The notes below the pieces were generated by a model. That model was not told the DNA's origin, did not search any database, and was given only the letters and a program-made list of their open reading frames with translations. Below, piece by piece: positions 43,928 to 54,305 of a stretch of 64,000 nt of DNA. A program made the position numbers and the translations under genes. Source of the DNA: Corynebacterium kroppenstedtii DSM 44385 (GTDB lineage Bacteria > Actinomycetota > Actinomycetes > Mycobacteriales > Mycobacteriaceae); NCBI RefSeq assembly GCF_000023145.1, contig NC_012704.1:1798001-1862000 (forward strand). Direction: 5' to 3'. Numbering within the stretch: position 1 is the stretch's first letter; the number at the start of each line of letters is the position of its first letter.

Positions 43928-44842
43928 ATGGATACGAAATCATCGTCCCCTCGTGAAACCGCCACTCCTGGTCATCACGGTGTCTCCACTCGGACGCGTC
44001 GCGTAGCGGCTTCGTCAGTAGCCATCATGGCGTCCACAGCCTTGGTGCTGAGTGGCGCTAATGTGGCCATGGCACATCCCACTTCGATGCCTGAGCACCC
44101 GGCTGACACGGCACTTGCGTCGGCCATTGACGGTGCTCACCACGATGCTCACCGGCTAGTCAAGGCTGAAGCTACTAAGGAATCCGCAGCTAACGCTGCG
44201 CAAGCCGCACGAAAAAATGATCGTATCGACGCTATTCACGGCCATGCTAAAGAGTCCGTCGGGACCGTGGTTACCCCGCTTTACGACTCTCTAACCAGCA
44301 CCTATGACACTGTGGCACAGGCTAACGCTGATACCGCCACGCGCATTGCGTCCACAGCGAACTCGGTGCGCGAGCAGTCAGAGGCCCACCATAATCCGGT
44401 CGGCGCAGGTATCGCGGATACTGTCACGCAACGGACAGCCGCGGCCTCCAACGATTTCGCTGGTGCACAGCTTGCCGTCCACAATGCTGTCGGCTCCGCC
44501 GTCGACAACACTGTCTCTGTGGCTAACCAAACAATCGATGGTGTTGCAGACGGTGCACACGCGTCCATCGATAACCGCACTGCACAGAAGCAGGCATCGA
44601 TTGATGCCGAAGCAGCTCAGGCCAATGAAGTCATCCACCATGTTTCTGACGCAGCGCAGGTAGCCGGTAACCAGTTCGCAACGGCCATCGGAGCTGCCCA
44701 GAACGTTGCCCCAGAAGCTGCCAAGCTCGCCCGCCAGGCAGTCGTATCCACGGTCAATCAGTTCGACCAAATGCTCATCAACACGGGTACGCAGCTCGGC
44801 GCTCCGAGCGTTGCCCACCAGGGCCCGGCACCGGCACAGTAA
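43928..44842 (+). CDS. Secreted Ala/Asn-rich helical protein of unknown function
   Basis: A 304-residue protein with a signal peptide (positive RTRRVAAS, hydrophobic core, predicted cleavage after AMA near residue 50). The mature part is almost all Ala, Val, Asp, Asn, Gln and Thr with His, spaced like a long amphipathic helix or apolipoprotein-like coil; repeated segments such as VANQTIDGVADGAHASIDN can be seen. No cysteine, no LPXTG and no C-terminal anchor. TAAGTT lies 7 bp before the ATG at 43928, which supports that start over a GTG six codons upstream. The inverted repeat ACGTT-AA-AACGT (43894-43905) lies just before it. Confidence 0.75.
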   Translation: MDTKSSSPRETATPGHHGVSTRTRRVAASSVAIMASTALVLSGANVAMAHPTSMPEHPADTALASAIDGAHHDAHRLVKAEATKESAANAAQAARKNDRIDAIHGHAKESVGTVVTPLYDSLTSTYDTVAQANADTATRIASTANSVREQSEAHHNPVGAGIADTVTQRTAAASNDFAGAQLAVHNAVGSAVDNTVSVANQTIDGVADGAHASIDNRTAQKQASIDAEAAQANEVIHHVSDAAQVAGNQFATAIGAAQNVAPEAAKLARQAVVSTVNQFDQMLINTGTQLGAPSVAHQGPAPAQ

Positions 44843-44930
44843 AACTATGCAGTAACAACGGAGCGATATTGCAGTAGGGCCATGAGGTAACTACTGCAGC
44901 CACATCGCTATATAACCAGCTAATGAGCTC

Positions 44931-44966
44931 TGCGGGGCGCGATGGTCATAGTCATCGCGCCCCGCA
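44931..44966. terminator. Very strong hairpin between convergent genes
   Basis: A perfect 14-bp stem (arms 44931-44944 and 44953-44966, beginning TGCGGGGCGC) with an 8-nt loop separates the secreted-protein gene from yihY. It can terminate both, although no U-run follows on either strand. Confidence 0.65.
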
Positions 44967-44996
44967 GAAGTACATGGATCCGGCGTCCCCGCTCTA

Positions 44997-46112
44997 CTAC
45001 GCGTCGTTCTTCTTACCGCGCGCTTTGCGCATCGCCGAGCCAACGGTCAAAGCCCCAACGAGGGCGCCAACGCCCACCAAACCGGCCTTCTTCGTCGTCG
45101 ATGATTCTTCATCAACCTCTGTCCCGCGGATAGAAATGACCGCAGGCGGCGGGGTGTGAACGTCGACAACTTTTCGGGATTCTTGAGTCGTGGCGGCCCA
45201 CGCCGAGCAATAGAGCACAACGCGCCAGATCAGGTAGAAGAGAACCATGATGGCGATGACGGGCCCGAATGCAGCGGCCGCTGGATTGTTCATCGTGGCG
45301 GAAATGAATACCGCACCGAACTGCTTGATCAACTCAAAGGCCACTGCGCCGATAATCGCCGCCTGAAGCACCGATTTCCACGGCACTTTTTCCCTCGGCA
45401 GGAATTTCAGCAGCCAAACAAACACAATATAGTTAGCGAGCAAACCAACAATGAATGCAACCAACCAGGTCACAAAATGAATTCCCGGTACTGAATCCAG
45501 CTCAATATATTCCAGGAATTTCTTGGTCAGACTCGACGACCCAATAGCGGTCACCACAAAGGCAGCCACAAAGGCAACCAACAGCCCGATCAGGCCGATA
45601 AGATCTGACAACTTCCCCTTCACGAAATTGTCCGGGGTGATCTTCACTTTCCACATCTCAGAGACACCAAGGCGAAGGTTGCCCATCCAGCCGAGACCGG
45701 TCCAGAGTGCGGTCAAAAGACCGATAACACCGATGGAGCTGCGCCGTTCAACGGCTGTATCCACCAGCGTTTGCAGCGTGTCTTTAAGACCGCTGGTGCC
45801 CAGATCCAAGATCTGCTGCTCAACTTTGTCCATGGCAGCGTCGTTCCCCGCCAGAACGAAACCGAAGCCGGCGAAAACGATCAACATAATGGGGATGAGG
45901 GAGAGAACGGAAAAATACGTGATCCCCGCCGCAAAGTGGTTGCCACCTTGTTCGCTATAGCGGTCTTGCATGCGCATGAGGTGGTCGAGCCACGGGAACC
46001 GCAGCCGAGCCTTTTCCATTTTGCTCAGTTCGTCGTCGTGCGACCGTTCCATGCCGGTGTATTCGTCCGCGCGCCCGGTATTTTTGTCTGCCGCGTTTTT
46101 CGCTGGAGCCAC
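44997..46112 (-). CDS. yihY: YihY/UPF0761 family inner-membrane protein
   Basis: A 371-residue protein of the YihY (formerly RNase BN) family with six core membrane helices. Marks are the GGNHFAAGITYFSVLSLIP start, IGLLTALWTGLGWMGNLRLG and the late GPVIAIMVLFYLIWRVVLY region. The function is unknown; despite older annotation it is not RNase BN. The GTG start has AAGGAAGGG 6 bp upstream. It is downstream of trpS on the same strand, an order kept in C. glutamicum. Confidence 0.92.
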   Translation of the reverse strand: MAPAKNAADKNTGRADEYTGMERSHDDELSKMEKARLRFPWLDHLMRMQDRYSEQGGNHFAAGITYFSVLSLIPIMLIVFAGFGFVLAGNDAAMDKVEQQILDLGTSGLKDTLQTLVDTAVERRSSIGVIGLLTALWTGLGWMGNLRLGVSEMWKVKITPDNFVKGKLSDLIGLIGLLVAFVAAFVVTAIGSSSLTKKFLEYIELDSVPGIHFVTWLVAFIVGLLANYIVFVWLLKFLPREKVPWKSVLQAAIIGAVAFELIKQFGAVFISATMNNPAAAAFGPVIAIMVLFYLIWRVVLYCSAWAATTQESRKVVDVHTPPPAVISIRGTEVDEESSTTKKAGLVGVGALVGALTVGSAMRKARGKKNDA

Positions 46113-46203
46113 AATAGCCCTTCCTTTATGGTTTCAGCTTGTGATTCAGCCAAAAATGCGGCTGACTCCGCTTCGTATCGTTCTCTCGTATTGTCTCTTA
46201 GGG

Positions 46204-47295
<1,092 letters not shown>

Positions 47296-47334
47296 TCAGA
47301 CAGCTTCGATACCGGGCACTTGAAATAGATATTT

Positions 47335-48411
47335 CTATTTAAAACCGACGACGACGGGCGAATGGTCCGACCAGCGAAGATCATAGGTATCAGCGACGTC
47401 GGTGCGGGCAGCGACCGCCCGCTCAGCCAGACTCCGTGTCGCCGCGTGGACGTCGATACGCCACCCGGCACCCGTGTCAAAAGCCTGACCGCGCCAGGTG
47501 TACCAGCTGTAGGGGCCTTCTTCGTCCTCGTGGAATGAGCGTTGAACGTCAACCCATTTCGGATCTTTCGCCGGCCCCCGGAAGCTCGCTGCGGACGGTT
47601 GGTAGTCCTTGGAGGCGAAGAAATCACCAATAGCGCCGGCGTTGCCCTGCCGTCGCCCATCGCTCAAGGTCACGCCACGGGGCGCCTCGGTCGCGTCATT
47701 GATCTCAGAGACCGTCACACCGGGGCCCGGACCGAAAATGGAGTCCATAAATGCGCGCTCATCAGGCAAAAAGCCGGCCTTCTTGCGGTTGCCCTTCCAG
47801 CTCTTCAGGTCCTCTCGACGGTGGCAAATGTTCCAGTCCCCGGCGACGAGCATCTTGTCGTACTGGCCGGCCCGCTGCTCCAGCACGGGGGCAAGAGAGT
47901 CCAAAAAAGCGTATTTTTCGTCTTGTTTTTCGTTCCACCCGCCACTCGGGAGGTACAAAGACGCGAGACGCACATCGCCTAATCCCCCACCGGCGTGAAT
48001 CGTCCCCTCAATCCAGCGGCCTGCATCCTCAAAATCGGGAATACCGATCTCGACGTCGTCGACGGGGTACATCGACAAGATCCCCACCCCGGCGCGACCA
48101 CGACTTGCCGCCGGCGCTACGGTAAGCGACCATCCATGGTCGAGGGCAGGTTTGAGAGCATCCTCGGCCTGCTTTTCCGACGCCCGCACCTCTTGCAAGA
48201 GCACAACATCCACGTTCGCGTTCTTCAACCACTCATGGAAGCCGAGGTTCTCTTCCGACCGATGCTTGACCGCCGCACGAATTCCATTCACGTTAATCGA
48301 CGCGACAGTCAGCGAGGCGTCGGCAAATGATCCGGCGGACGCGGCAAACGAATTCCGGTGTCCAGGGGTGTTGTCATCATTGGGTTTTATCGGCGCACTG
48401 TGGGGAGGCAT
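47335..48411 (-). CDS. xthA: Exonuclease III-type AP endonuclease
   Basis: A DNA-repair nuclease of the EEP fold. Metal and catalytic residues appear in ASINVNGIRAA, VLLQEVRAS (Glu), VAGDWNICHR (Asp-x-Asn) and LRWSDHSPVV (Asp-His). The 358-residue length includes a polar N-terminal stretch of about 35 residues that other XthA proteins lack. The ATG at 48411 has TACGAT exactly 7 bp upstream. The neighbour trpS is 84 bp downstream on the same strand. Confidence 0.93.
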   Translation of the reverse strand: MPPHSAPIKPNDDNTPGHRNSFAASAGSFADASLTVASINVNGIRAAVKHRSEENLGFHEWLKNANVDVVLLQEVRASEKQAEDALKPALDHGWSLTVAPAASRGRAGVGILSMYPVDDVEIGIPDFEDAGRWIEGTIHAGGGLGDVRLASLYLPSGGWNEKQDEKYAFLDSLAPVLEQRAGQYDKMLVAGDWNICHRREDLKSWKGNRKKAGFLPDERAFMDSIFGPGPGVTVSEINDATEAPRGVTLSDGRRQGNAGAIGDFFASKDYQPSAASFRGPAKDPKWVDVQRSFHEDEEGPYSWYTWRGQAFDTGAGWRIDVHAATRSLAERAVAARTDVADTYDLRWSDHSPVVVGFK

Positions 48412-48594
48412 GCCGGACATCGTAGCGGATGCGCAGGACACGACTTCATCGGGGCAGCCGACGTCGGGGCGATAGGCCTGGTCACGGCTGATCGACGGTG
48501 GGCGTCTGCGCGACGTTGGTGGGGCGTCGGCAATTATTGGGCCGCTATTCGGCCACTGTTTTGCCCCTTTATGCTCCCCGGTCTAACTGGTGTT

Positions 48595-50436
48595 TTAGCT
48601 GGCTGGGGCCTTGACATGCTGCACCGACGCGGTTGATCGCTTACGAACCAGCGCGGTGGGCGCCCACACAATCATGGACAGCAGCGCCATGAGAGCACCG
48701 GCCAGGCCACCACTGGAGTAGCCGAACCCGGCGGACACGACCCAGCCACCGACCATTGCTCCCCCGGCATTCGCAAGGTTCAACGCGGACTGGTTGAGGG
48801 CGGATGCGAGGTTCTGCGCCTCACCGGCCGTGTCCATCAGCCGGGACTGCAGGTTCGGGGTGAGTAGCGATCCTGACATCCCGATCAGCGCGAAGTTGAT
48901 GGTGCCGAGCCACGGGTTATGGGAGGTGAAGAAGAACGCGGTCAAAATCACCATCATGACGATGAGCGAGAAGAAAATTCCACGCTCCGGGTTGTAGTCC
49001 ACCAGTTTTCCGCCGAACCAGGTGCCGATAATCATGCCGACGCCGTAAGACATCAGCACGATCCACATGAGGCTTGCCGGCAGGCCAGCGACTTCCGTCA
49101 TCGTCCACGAAATGTAGGTGTAGACGGCGAACATGCCACCGAATCCGACCGTGCCCATGAGCAAGGTGAGCAAAACCTGCGGCTTAATGAGCGCACTGAG
49201 TTCGGTCAACGGGTTCGTCGTCAACATAAGCGTCATGTGCGGCAGCGCGATCCAAATAGAGACCAAGGTGGCGAGCCCGATCAGCGACACCATGGCGTAC
49301 GCATAATGCCAGCTCATCGCCTGGCCGATCGCCTGCGCGAGCGGAACACCGATCAACGTGGCAATCGGCAACCCCAGGTTCACAATGGCGATTGCTTGGC
49401 CTCGCTTACCAGGCTTGGACAGGGACACCGCAACCAGCGAGGACACCCCGAAGAAAGCGCCGTGTGGGATACCGGCGATAAACCGAGCCGCTATGAGGAA
49501 AGGATAGTTCGGGGCAAAAACACTTAAACCATTGCCGACGGTGAACGCCCCCATCAACAGGAGGAGCAGCCGCCGACGGGGGATTTTGCCGGTCAGAGCG
49601 GTGATCAGCGGCGCTCCGACAACAACGCCCATCGCGTAGGCGGTGACGATCCGTCCGGCGGCGCCGTCGGAAATCCCGTAATCGGCACCGATGTACTTCA
49701 GCAACCCCATGGAGACGAACTCCGTGGTACCGATGCCGAACCCGCCGATGGAGAGCGCGATCAGGGCGAACAGGGCACGTCGGGACCCCATTTCTGTTTG
49801 CCGCGGGATCGGTTTGCGCTCTGGCATGCGCTCCACGACGACCTGCTTACTGCTGTTATAGGCGTGGCGTGAAGCCTGACCCGTTTTCACAGCAGCGGCG
49901 CGGGACGTGTGCGCGGTTTTCGCTGCGACGGCACGCGAGGTGTGCGCCGTCTTTGCTGCAGCGGCACGCGACGAGTGGGCAGTTTTCGCGACTGCTTTCT
50001 TCGACGCCTGCGTACTCTTTGCCACAACCTCTTTGCGCGCCTGAGCGCGGCGGGCTCGGTTATCGCGACGTTGCTGCGCTTTCGCCGCCTTGCGGGCGGC
50101 TTTGTCCTCTGCGGTGCCGTGCGTGGCAGCGCCGTGCTCGTCGTCACCTGCGTCGTCAAGGGAGTATCCGTTGCCGTGGGCCTGCGGGTGGTCATCGATG
50201 TCGATACTCAGCGACTGGTGGACCAGCGTTGCGTACGGCTCTTGAGGAGCCCCCGACGCGTCGCCAAATTCACGCCCCGATTCACGCTCGTCGGACGCCT
50301 CCATGCCCTCCGGCGCATGGGCATCTCCCGTAGCAACAGGCTCGGTCAATGCGCGTGGCGCAATGATGTAGTTGTCTGCGTCCATATAGTCGCGAAAAAC
50401 GTCGACGGCTCTACGGATGAGGCTCCCCACAGGCAT
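48595..50436 (-). CDS. MFS transporter (AraJ/DHA1-like) with histone H1-like N-terminal extension
   Basis: The C-terminal 395 residues are a 12-helix major facilitator protein of the sugar-efflux/drug DHA1 group (GGFGIGTTEFVSMGLL, then PRRRLLLLLMGAFTVGN). The first 215 residues are hydrophilic: an acidic part (about 35-105), then a very basic Ala/Lys/Arg part with five 11-residue repeats (about 140-194, unit KTAHTSRAVAA). This resembles the tails of histone H1 and actinobacterial HupB, which is unknown to me on a transporter. Repeat copies differ at synonymous positions. The ATG at 50436 has AGAGGAAG just upstream. A start at the Met before the membrane part is possible but lacks a ribosome-binding site. 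Confidence 0.88.
   Translation of the reverse strand: MPVGSLIRRAVDVFRDYMDADNYIIAPRALTEPVATGDAHAPEGMEASDERESGREFGDASGAPQEPYATLVHQSLSIDIDDHPQAHGNGYSLDDAGDDEHGAATHGTAEDKAARKAAKAQQRRDNRARRAQARKEVVAKSTQASKKAVAKTAHSSRAAAAKTAHTSRAVAAKTAHTSRAAAVKTGQASRHAYNSSKQVVVERMPERKPIPRQTEMGSRRALFALIALSIGGFGIGTTEFVSMGLLKYIGADYGISDGAAGRIVTAYAMGVVVGAPLITALTGKIPRRRLLLLLMGAFTVGNGLSVFAPNYPFLIAARFIAGIPHGAFFGVSSLVAVSLSKPGKRGQAIAIVNLGLPIATLIGVPLAQAIGQAMSWHYAYAMVSLIGLATLVSIWIALPHMTLMLTTNPLTELSALIKPQVLLTLLMGTVGFGGMFAVYTYISWTMTEVAGLPASLMWIVLMSYGVGMIIGTWFGGKLVDYNPERGIFFSLIVMMVILTAFFFTSHNPWLGTINFALIGMSGSLLTPNLQSRLMDTAGEAQNLASALNQSALNLANAGGAMVGGWVVSAGFGYSSGGLAGALMALLSMIVWAPTALVRKRSTASVQHVKAPAS
49855..50019 (-). repeat. Five 33-bp tandem repeats encoding the histone-like tail
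   Basis: Five 33-bp units encode 11-residue repeats in the MFS N-terminus. The central three share KTAH(S/T)SRA; the outer two are diverged. Differences between copies fall mainly at third codon positions. Confidence 0.8.
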
Positions 50437-51008
50437 CACACTTCCTCTTCTCTTGACGTCGGTGCGTCATGTACTCGTGATCGTGTGTCGATGTAGTCGG
50501 TGTAAACGTGAATTTATCGGTCTTGCGTCGGTATTAGTTCGGTCGGAATCAGGGGGTTATGCGGACGCGGAATTAACGGAATTGGCGGGCGAAGCGACGC
50601 ATTGTCATGTCTCCGGAGGTTTCCTTGTGGTCGCGTTCGAGTTGCCTACATTTGCACATACGTGTGCCATCGTGCAATGCGAAATGGGCATTTTCCCCTG
50701 CACAATTCATTACATTCCCGTGCGGAGTGTGATTCGTTTTACTTTGTTGGGCTTCGAGACGGGGTAATTTCAGCTCTTCTGAGCGAAGTATCTCAGCTGC
50801 AGCCGCGACGGGTCGACTGGCTCGGCTTTGTCCGACTGTATGACCCGACCGACGTCGTCCGTCTCTGTGAGGGAAGCCGTGTCCGGTTTTGTCGGGACCG
50901 ACAGGTAATCTTGACTCTGAATTTAGGCACGACCTCGCGCCTTCATCACGCTGTCATCCCGACGCCCCCCAACGCGACCGCCCCCCCTCACTAACAGAAG
51001 GACCTCCA
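50437..51008. other. Intergenic region between the MFS gene and ltrA
   Basis: No gene is convincing in 572 bp between divergent starts; open frames here have unlikely Cys/Arg-rich products. A nested symmetric element is visible: TTGCAC (50652-50657) pairs with GTGCAA (50672-50677), with GCACA/TGTGC inside. It is the best operator candidate for either gene. Confidence 0.5.
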
Positions 51009-52238
51009 GTGAGCTCATCTGACGTGCGAACACAGGACACTCGACGCCCCCGCTTTTTCCTCACCCCGATGCGCCCGCGTGATCCTGAGCAACCCCATCG
51101 CGCTGCGACCGTTCTGGAGCTCTTCTTCGACCTGGTCTTCGTCGTTGCCGTATCGACGGCTGGCGTGCAGTTGCACCATGCCCTCACCGAAGGCCACGCG
51201 GGCAAGGGCATTGGCCTATATCTCATGGTGTTCTTCACCATTTGGTGGGCGTGGATGAACTTCACCTGGTTTGTCACCAGTTTCGATAGCGACGACTGGC
51301 TCTACCGCTTAAGCACGTTCGTGCAGATGGCGGGCGTGCTGGTCCTCACCGCGGGGATCGGCGACGTGTTTGAAGACCGCGATTTCAGCATCATGGTCAT
51401 TGGCTATGTCATTATGCGCGTTGCCATGGGAGCGCAGTGGCTTCGCGCTTCTCGCGCTAAGGGACGGGAAGGCCGTTCGGCGTTAACCTACGCCATCGGA
51501 ATCTTGTCGGCGCAGGTGCTGTGGGTGATCTCGGCGATGGTCACGTCGGGACGTATTCCCCTGTGGATATTCGTTATGTTCGTCATCGTGGAGCTGTCGG
51601 TTCCTCTGGTTGCCGAGGTCACGGGTGGGACGCCGTGGCACCGGGAGCATATTGCCGAGCGGTACGGCCTGTTCACCATCATTGTTTTAGGCGAGTCGCT
51701 GTTGGGTTCGGCCAATGCGATTATCGAGGCTCTTGATGAGGGCGAGCACATTGGTCAGCTGATCGATGTGTCGATCATGACCATCGTGATCAGCGCAGGT
51801 ATTTGGTGGATCTACTTTTATCCACGGCACACGGAGCGGTTATCGAACTCGTCCATTCTGTTGTCTGTCCGATGGGGCTATGCGCACTACCTGATTTTCG
51901 CGTCTGCTGGTGCGTTCTCAGCGGGGATCGAGGCGCTCGTGGACTACGTGACGGGCTCGTCGGAGCTTTCTTATGTCGCTGTGTCATTGGCGGTGACTGC
52001 GCCGGTGGCAGTCTTCATCCTCGCGATTTGGGCGGTCGCGCACCCTGGGACTCCGCGAATTGTGCGGACCGTGATTCCGGTTGGTGCTGTGGTGACGGTC
52101 GCTTCCACCTGGGTGCCGGTGCCCGTCGCCGGAGTGGCCGTAGTCATTGTGGCGATGGTCGTTGTGTTGGTGTGTAATCCTGTCGACGGTGGCGACGACG
52201 CGGACCATGAGCACGAGGCCGACCAGGTCTGCAGCTGA
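51009..52238 (+). CDS. ltrA: Low-temperature requirement protein A (LtrA) family membrane protein
   Basis: A 409-residue membrane protein with about 10-12 helices. LtrA marks are the conserved TVLELFFDLVFVVAVS near residue 27, FTIWWAWMNFTWF, and ERYGLFTIIVLGESLLG. The biochemical role is unknown; in Listeria it is needed for growth in the cold. The GTG at 51009 is chosen because AGAAGGA lies 8 bp upstream. The last residues (His/Asp/Glu-rich) run up to the start of the glycosylase gene. Confidence 0.88.
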   Translation: MSSSDVRTQDTRRPRFFLTPMRPRDPEQPHRAATVLELFFDLVFVVAVSTAGVQLHHALTEGHAGKGIGLYLMVFFTIWWAWMNFTWFVTSFDSDDWLYRLSTFVQMAGVLVLTAGIGDVFEDRDFSIMVIGYVIMRVAMGAQWLRASRAKGREGRSALTYAIGILSAQVLWVISAMVTSGRIPLWIFVMFVIVELSVPLVAEVTGGTPWHREHIAERYGLFTIIVLGESLLGSANAIIEALDEGEHIGQLIDVSIMTIVISAGIWWIYFYPRHTERLSNSSILLSVRWGYAHYLIFASAGAFSAGIEALVDYVTGSSELSYVAVSLAVTAPVAVFILAIWAVAHPGTPRIVRTVIPVGAVVTVASTWVPVPVAGVAVVIVAMVVVLVCNPVDGGDDADHEHEADQVCS

Positions 52239-52251
52239 GGAGGTGTTATCG

Positions 52252-52932
52252 GTGGGGTTTCCGCCGGACTTGTTTTTCCATCCCGCGGACATTGTCGCCC
52301 CGTACGTCTTGGGGTCGACGCTTCGCCGCGGCCCGGTCGCGCTGATGATTACTGAGGTCGAGGCGTACTTGGGGGAAGCCGATCCCGCGTCACATGCTTC
52401 TCGGGGGCCGACGCCACGCTGCGCGACAATGTTCGGCCCACCGCTGCATCTCTACGTTTATGCAAGCTACGGCATTCATCGTGCGGGCAATGTGGTGTGC
52501 TGCCCCGAAGGCGTCGCGTCGGGGCTCTTGCTGCGGGCCGGGCGCGTTATTGATGGTTACGACGTCGTTCGATCTCGACGAGGTGACCGCCCCGAGGACG
52601 ATGGCCTCGCCCGGGGGCCGGGGAATGTGGGATCCGCGCTGGGCCTAGATCTTCATCTCGACGGGATGCCCATCGTCGTCGATGATGGCGTTGGGACGGC
52701 GGGTGAGCCCGATGCACAGGCGGATGTCGACGCCCACGTGGTTGACGTCGGCAATCCCGAAGCTCCCGAGCTGCGGCTGAGCCGTGCCCGCGATGAGGAC
52801 GACATTGCCCCTTATGTCACGGGCCCGCGGATCGGGATCTCGAAGAACAAAGAGGCGCCGCTACGGTTTTGGATTCCTGGGGATCGTTCAGTGACTCCGC
52901 CTCGAGGCTGTCCACGCAGACCAACCGGCTAG
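52252..52932 (+). CDS. mpg: 3-methyladenine DNA glycosylase (Mpg/AAG family)
   Basis: A 226-residue DNA-repair glycosylase that excises alkylated purines. Family segments are the catalytic EVEAYLGEADPASHASRGPT, YVYASYGIHRAGNVVC, and RGPGNVGSALGL. The GTG at 52252 is chosen because GAGGAGG lies 8 bp upstream and overlaps the ltrA stop; an ATG 15 codons earlier would lie inside ltrA. The 3' end overlaps the convergent YhgE-like gene by 45 bp. A short acidic insertion lies near residues 150-175. Confidence 0.92.
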   Translation: MGFPPDLFFHPADIVAPYVLGSTLRRGPVALMITEVEAYLGEADPASHASRGPTPRCATMFGPPLHLYVYASYGIHRAGNVVCCPEGVASGLLLRAGRVIDGYDVVRSRRGDRPEDDGLARGPGNVGSALGLDLHLDGMPIVVDDGVGTAGEPDAQADVDAHVVDVGNPEAPELRLSRARDEDDIAPYVTGPRIGISKNKEAPLRFWIPGDRSVTPPRGCPRRPTG

Positions 52933-54006
52933 CGCTATTCCTAGCAGAGCCCAGCAGGCCAGCACGATGCCGTGGGTAGCCCACCCGGCGCCGTCGAAAA
53001 ATCCGACCGAACGTAGTGCTGAGCCGGCAGCGCCTAAGGGGAGGAATTGTCCGATGGTTCCCCATGGCGAAGGCAGCCAATCAGGGCCCGTTTGCATGCC
53101 GGAGAGCGGGTTCGACAGGAACATGACGAACACAGCGCCAATGCCCAATCCCGCGTAGCCGAACTTGGACTCCATGCCGAGTACGAACATCGAAACACCG
53201 ACGATGGCCAGCGATAATGTGCCCACGATTTCCCAATAACTTCCGTCGACGACGTCGAAGCCGAAGCGCATCACAGCGGCCAAGATGAAGCCAGCGATGA
53301 TGGCGAACGCCCCGCAGGCGAGAAATCGGCGAGTGCGTCCTCCGCGGACCTGGGTAGACAGGACGACTGCGGAGATCATGCCGCCAAACGCCATCGGGAG
53401 CGCCAGAGTAGCGAAGGCGGTTCCATGTTCGTCGCCGGAAGCTGGCGGGGCCACATCTGTGGTGGTGACCTGGGCACCTTGCGCCGTGAGCGTTTGGGTG
53501 ACCCCATTCATGACCTGGAGATATGTAGTTCCGGCACCTGTCGCGGTAATCACCTCGGCAGTGGGAACAGGGGTGCCGTTGGGGCCGGCCGTCGGCTGTC
53601 CCAGCGCGATGCCTCCGATGGCCTCGCGGTCGTGAACGACCTGTTTGGCGTCGTCAACATGTTTGATCTCAAACACCCCGGGCTCGTTGTGCTCCATGTT
53701 TTGAGTGAGTTGGTTAACCGCCTGGTCCGGCCCGCTGACAGCGAGCGGGAGATCTTTCGCACCGGAATTCACTGCCGGTGCCAAGAAGGACAACAGCATG
53801 AGGGTGACGATGGCGGGGAGGCCGAGCACAATACCCACTACTTTTCCAGCCGACGTGTGTTCAGTGGTTTTCGACGTGTTTGTCGACGCCTCGTTGGTGG
53901 CGTTGTTAGGTGCCTGGTTCGTGGTGGATTCCGTGGTGTTAGTGGCGTGTGTGGTGGCCTGGGCGCTCTTGGTGGTCACCTCCGTGGAACCGCTGTTCAT
54001 TGCCAT
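52888..54006 (-). CDS. YhgE/ABC-2-type small permease-like membrane protein
   Basis: A 372-residue protein: Thr/Asn/Ser-rich cytosolic N-terminus (about 1-50), one membrane helix (about 52-73), an extracytoplasmic domain of about 150 residues and five C-terminal helices. This layout is that of YhgE/Pip-like and ABC-2 permease-like proteins, often controlled by a neighbouring TetR gene, as here. No ATPase gene is adjacent. GAGGAG lies 8 bp before the ATG at 54006. A role in efflux or wall stress is a guess. Confidence 0.82.
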   Translation of the reverse strand: MAMNSGSTEVTTKSAQATTHATNTTESTTNQAPNNATNEASTNTSKTTEHTSAGKVVGIVLGLPAIVTLMLLSFLAPAVNSGAKDLPLAVSGPDQAVNQLTQNMEHNEPGVFEIKHVDDAKQVVHDREAIGGIALGQPTAGPNGTPVPTAEVITATGAGTTYLQVMNGVTQTLTAQGAQVTTTDVAPPASGDEHGTAFATLALPMAFGGMISAVVLSTQVRGGRTRRFLACGAFAIIAGFILAAVMRFGFDVVDGSYWEIVGTLSLAIVGVSMFVLGMESKFGYAGLGIGAVFVMFLSNPLSGMQTGPDWLPSPWGTIGQFLPLGAAGSALRSVGFFDGAGWATHGIVLACWALLGIALAGWSAWTASRRSH

Positions 54007-54173
54007 AAGGTCTCCTCTTTTTCTGTTTTTCTGATTTGTTTCGCCGTGTAACGCGACCGTCGTCGTTTTCCGCGATGCTGTCTGTGTCGTGCGACGTGGC
54101 CGTTGACGTGCATGGACGTGGTTAACCCCTAGGTAGGACCCGAAAGTGCGACCTGTCGGCGTTACCCGAATAA

Positions 54174-54219
54174 ACGGAACACTTCGCTCCGAATGCAAAT
54201 GGAGCATAGCGCTCCGTTT
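54174..54219. promoter_or_regulatory. Two copies of a TetR operator
   Basis: Two 21-bp sites, at 54174-54194 and 54199-54219, share the pattern A-[CT]-GGA-[AG]-CA-N2-[CG]-CGCTCCG. The second contains the perfect arms GGAGC/GCTCC. Their centres are 25 bp apart. They lie between the divergent YhgE-like and TetR genes and are the likely autoregulatory operator. Confidence 0.65.
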
Positions 54220-54305
54220 AGATTGGCGCAAACGCGCCAGACGTGACAGAATGTGAACCCATCAACGGTTTCAAGCGCTGAGACCACACCACTAGGAGAA
54301 ACATC

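Noticed and set aside
50417-50994. Two plus-strand frames upstream of ltrA
   Set aside because: Products are Cys/Arg/Leu-rich without domain or ribosome-binding site, and they cross the probable promoter region.
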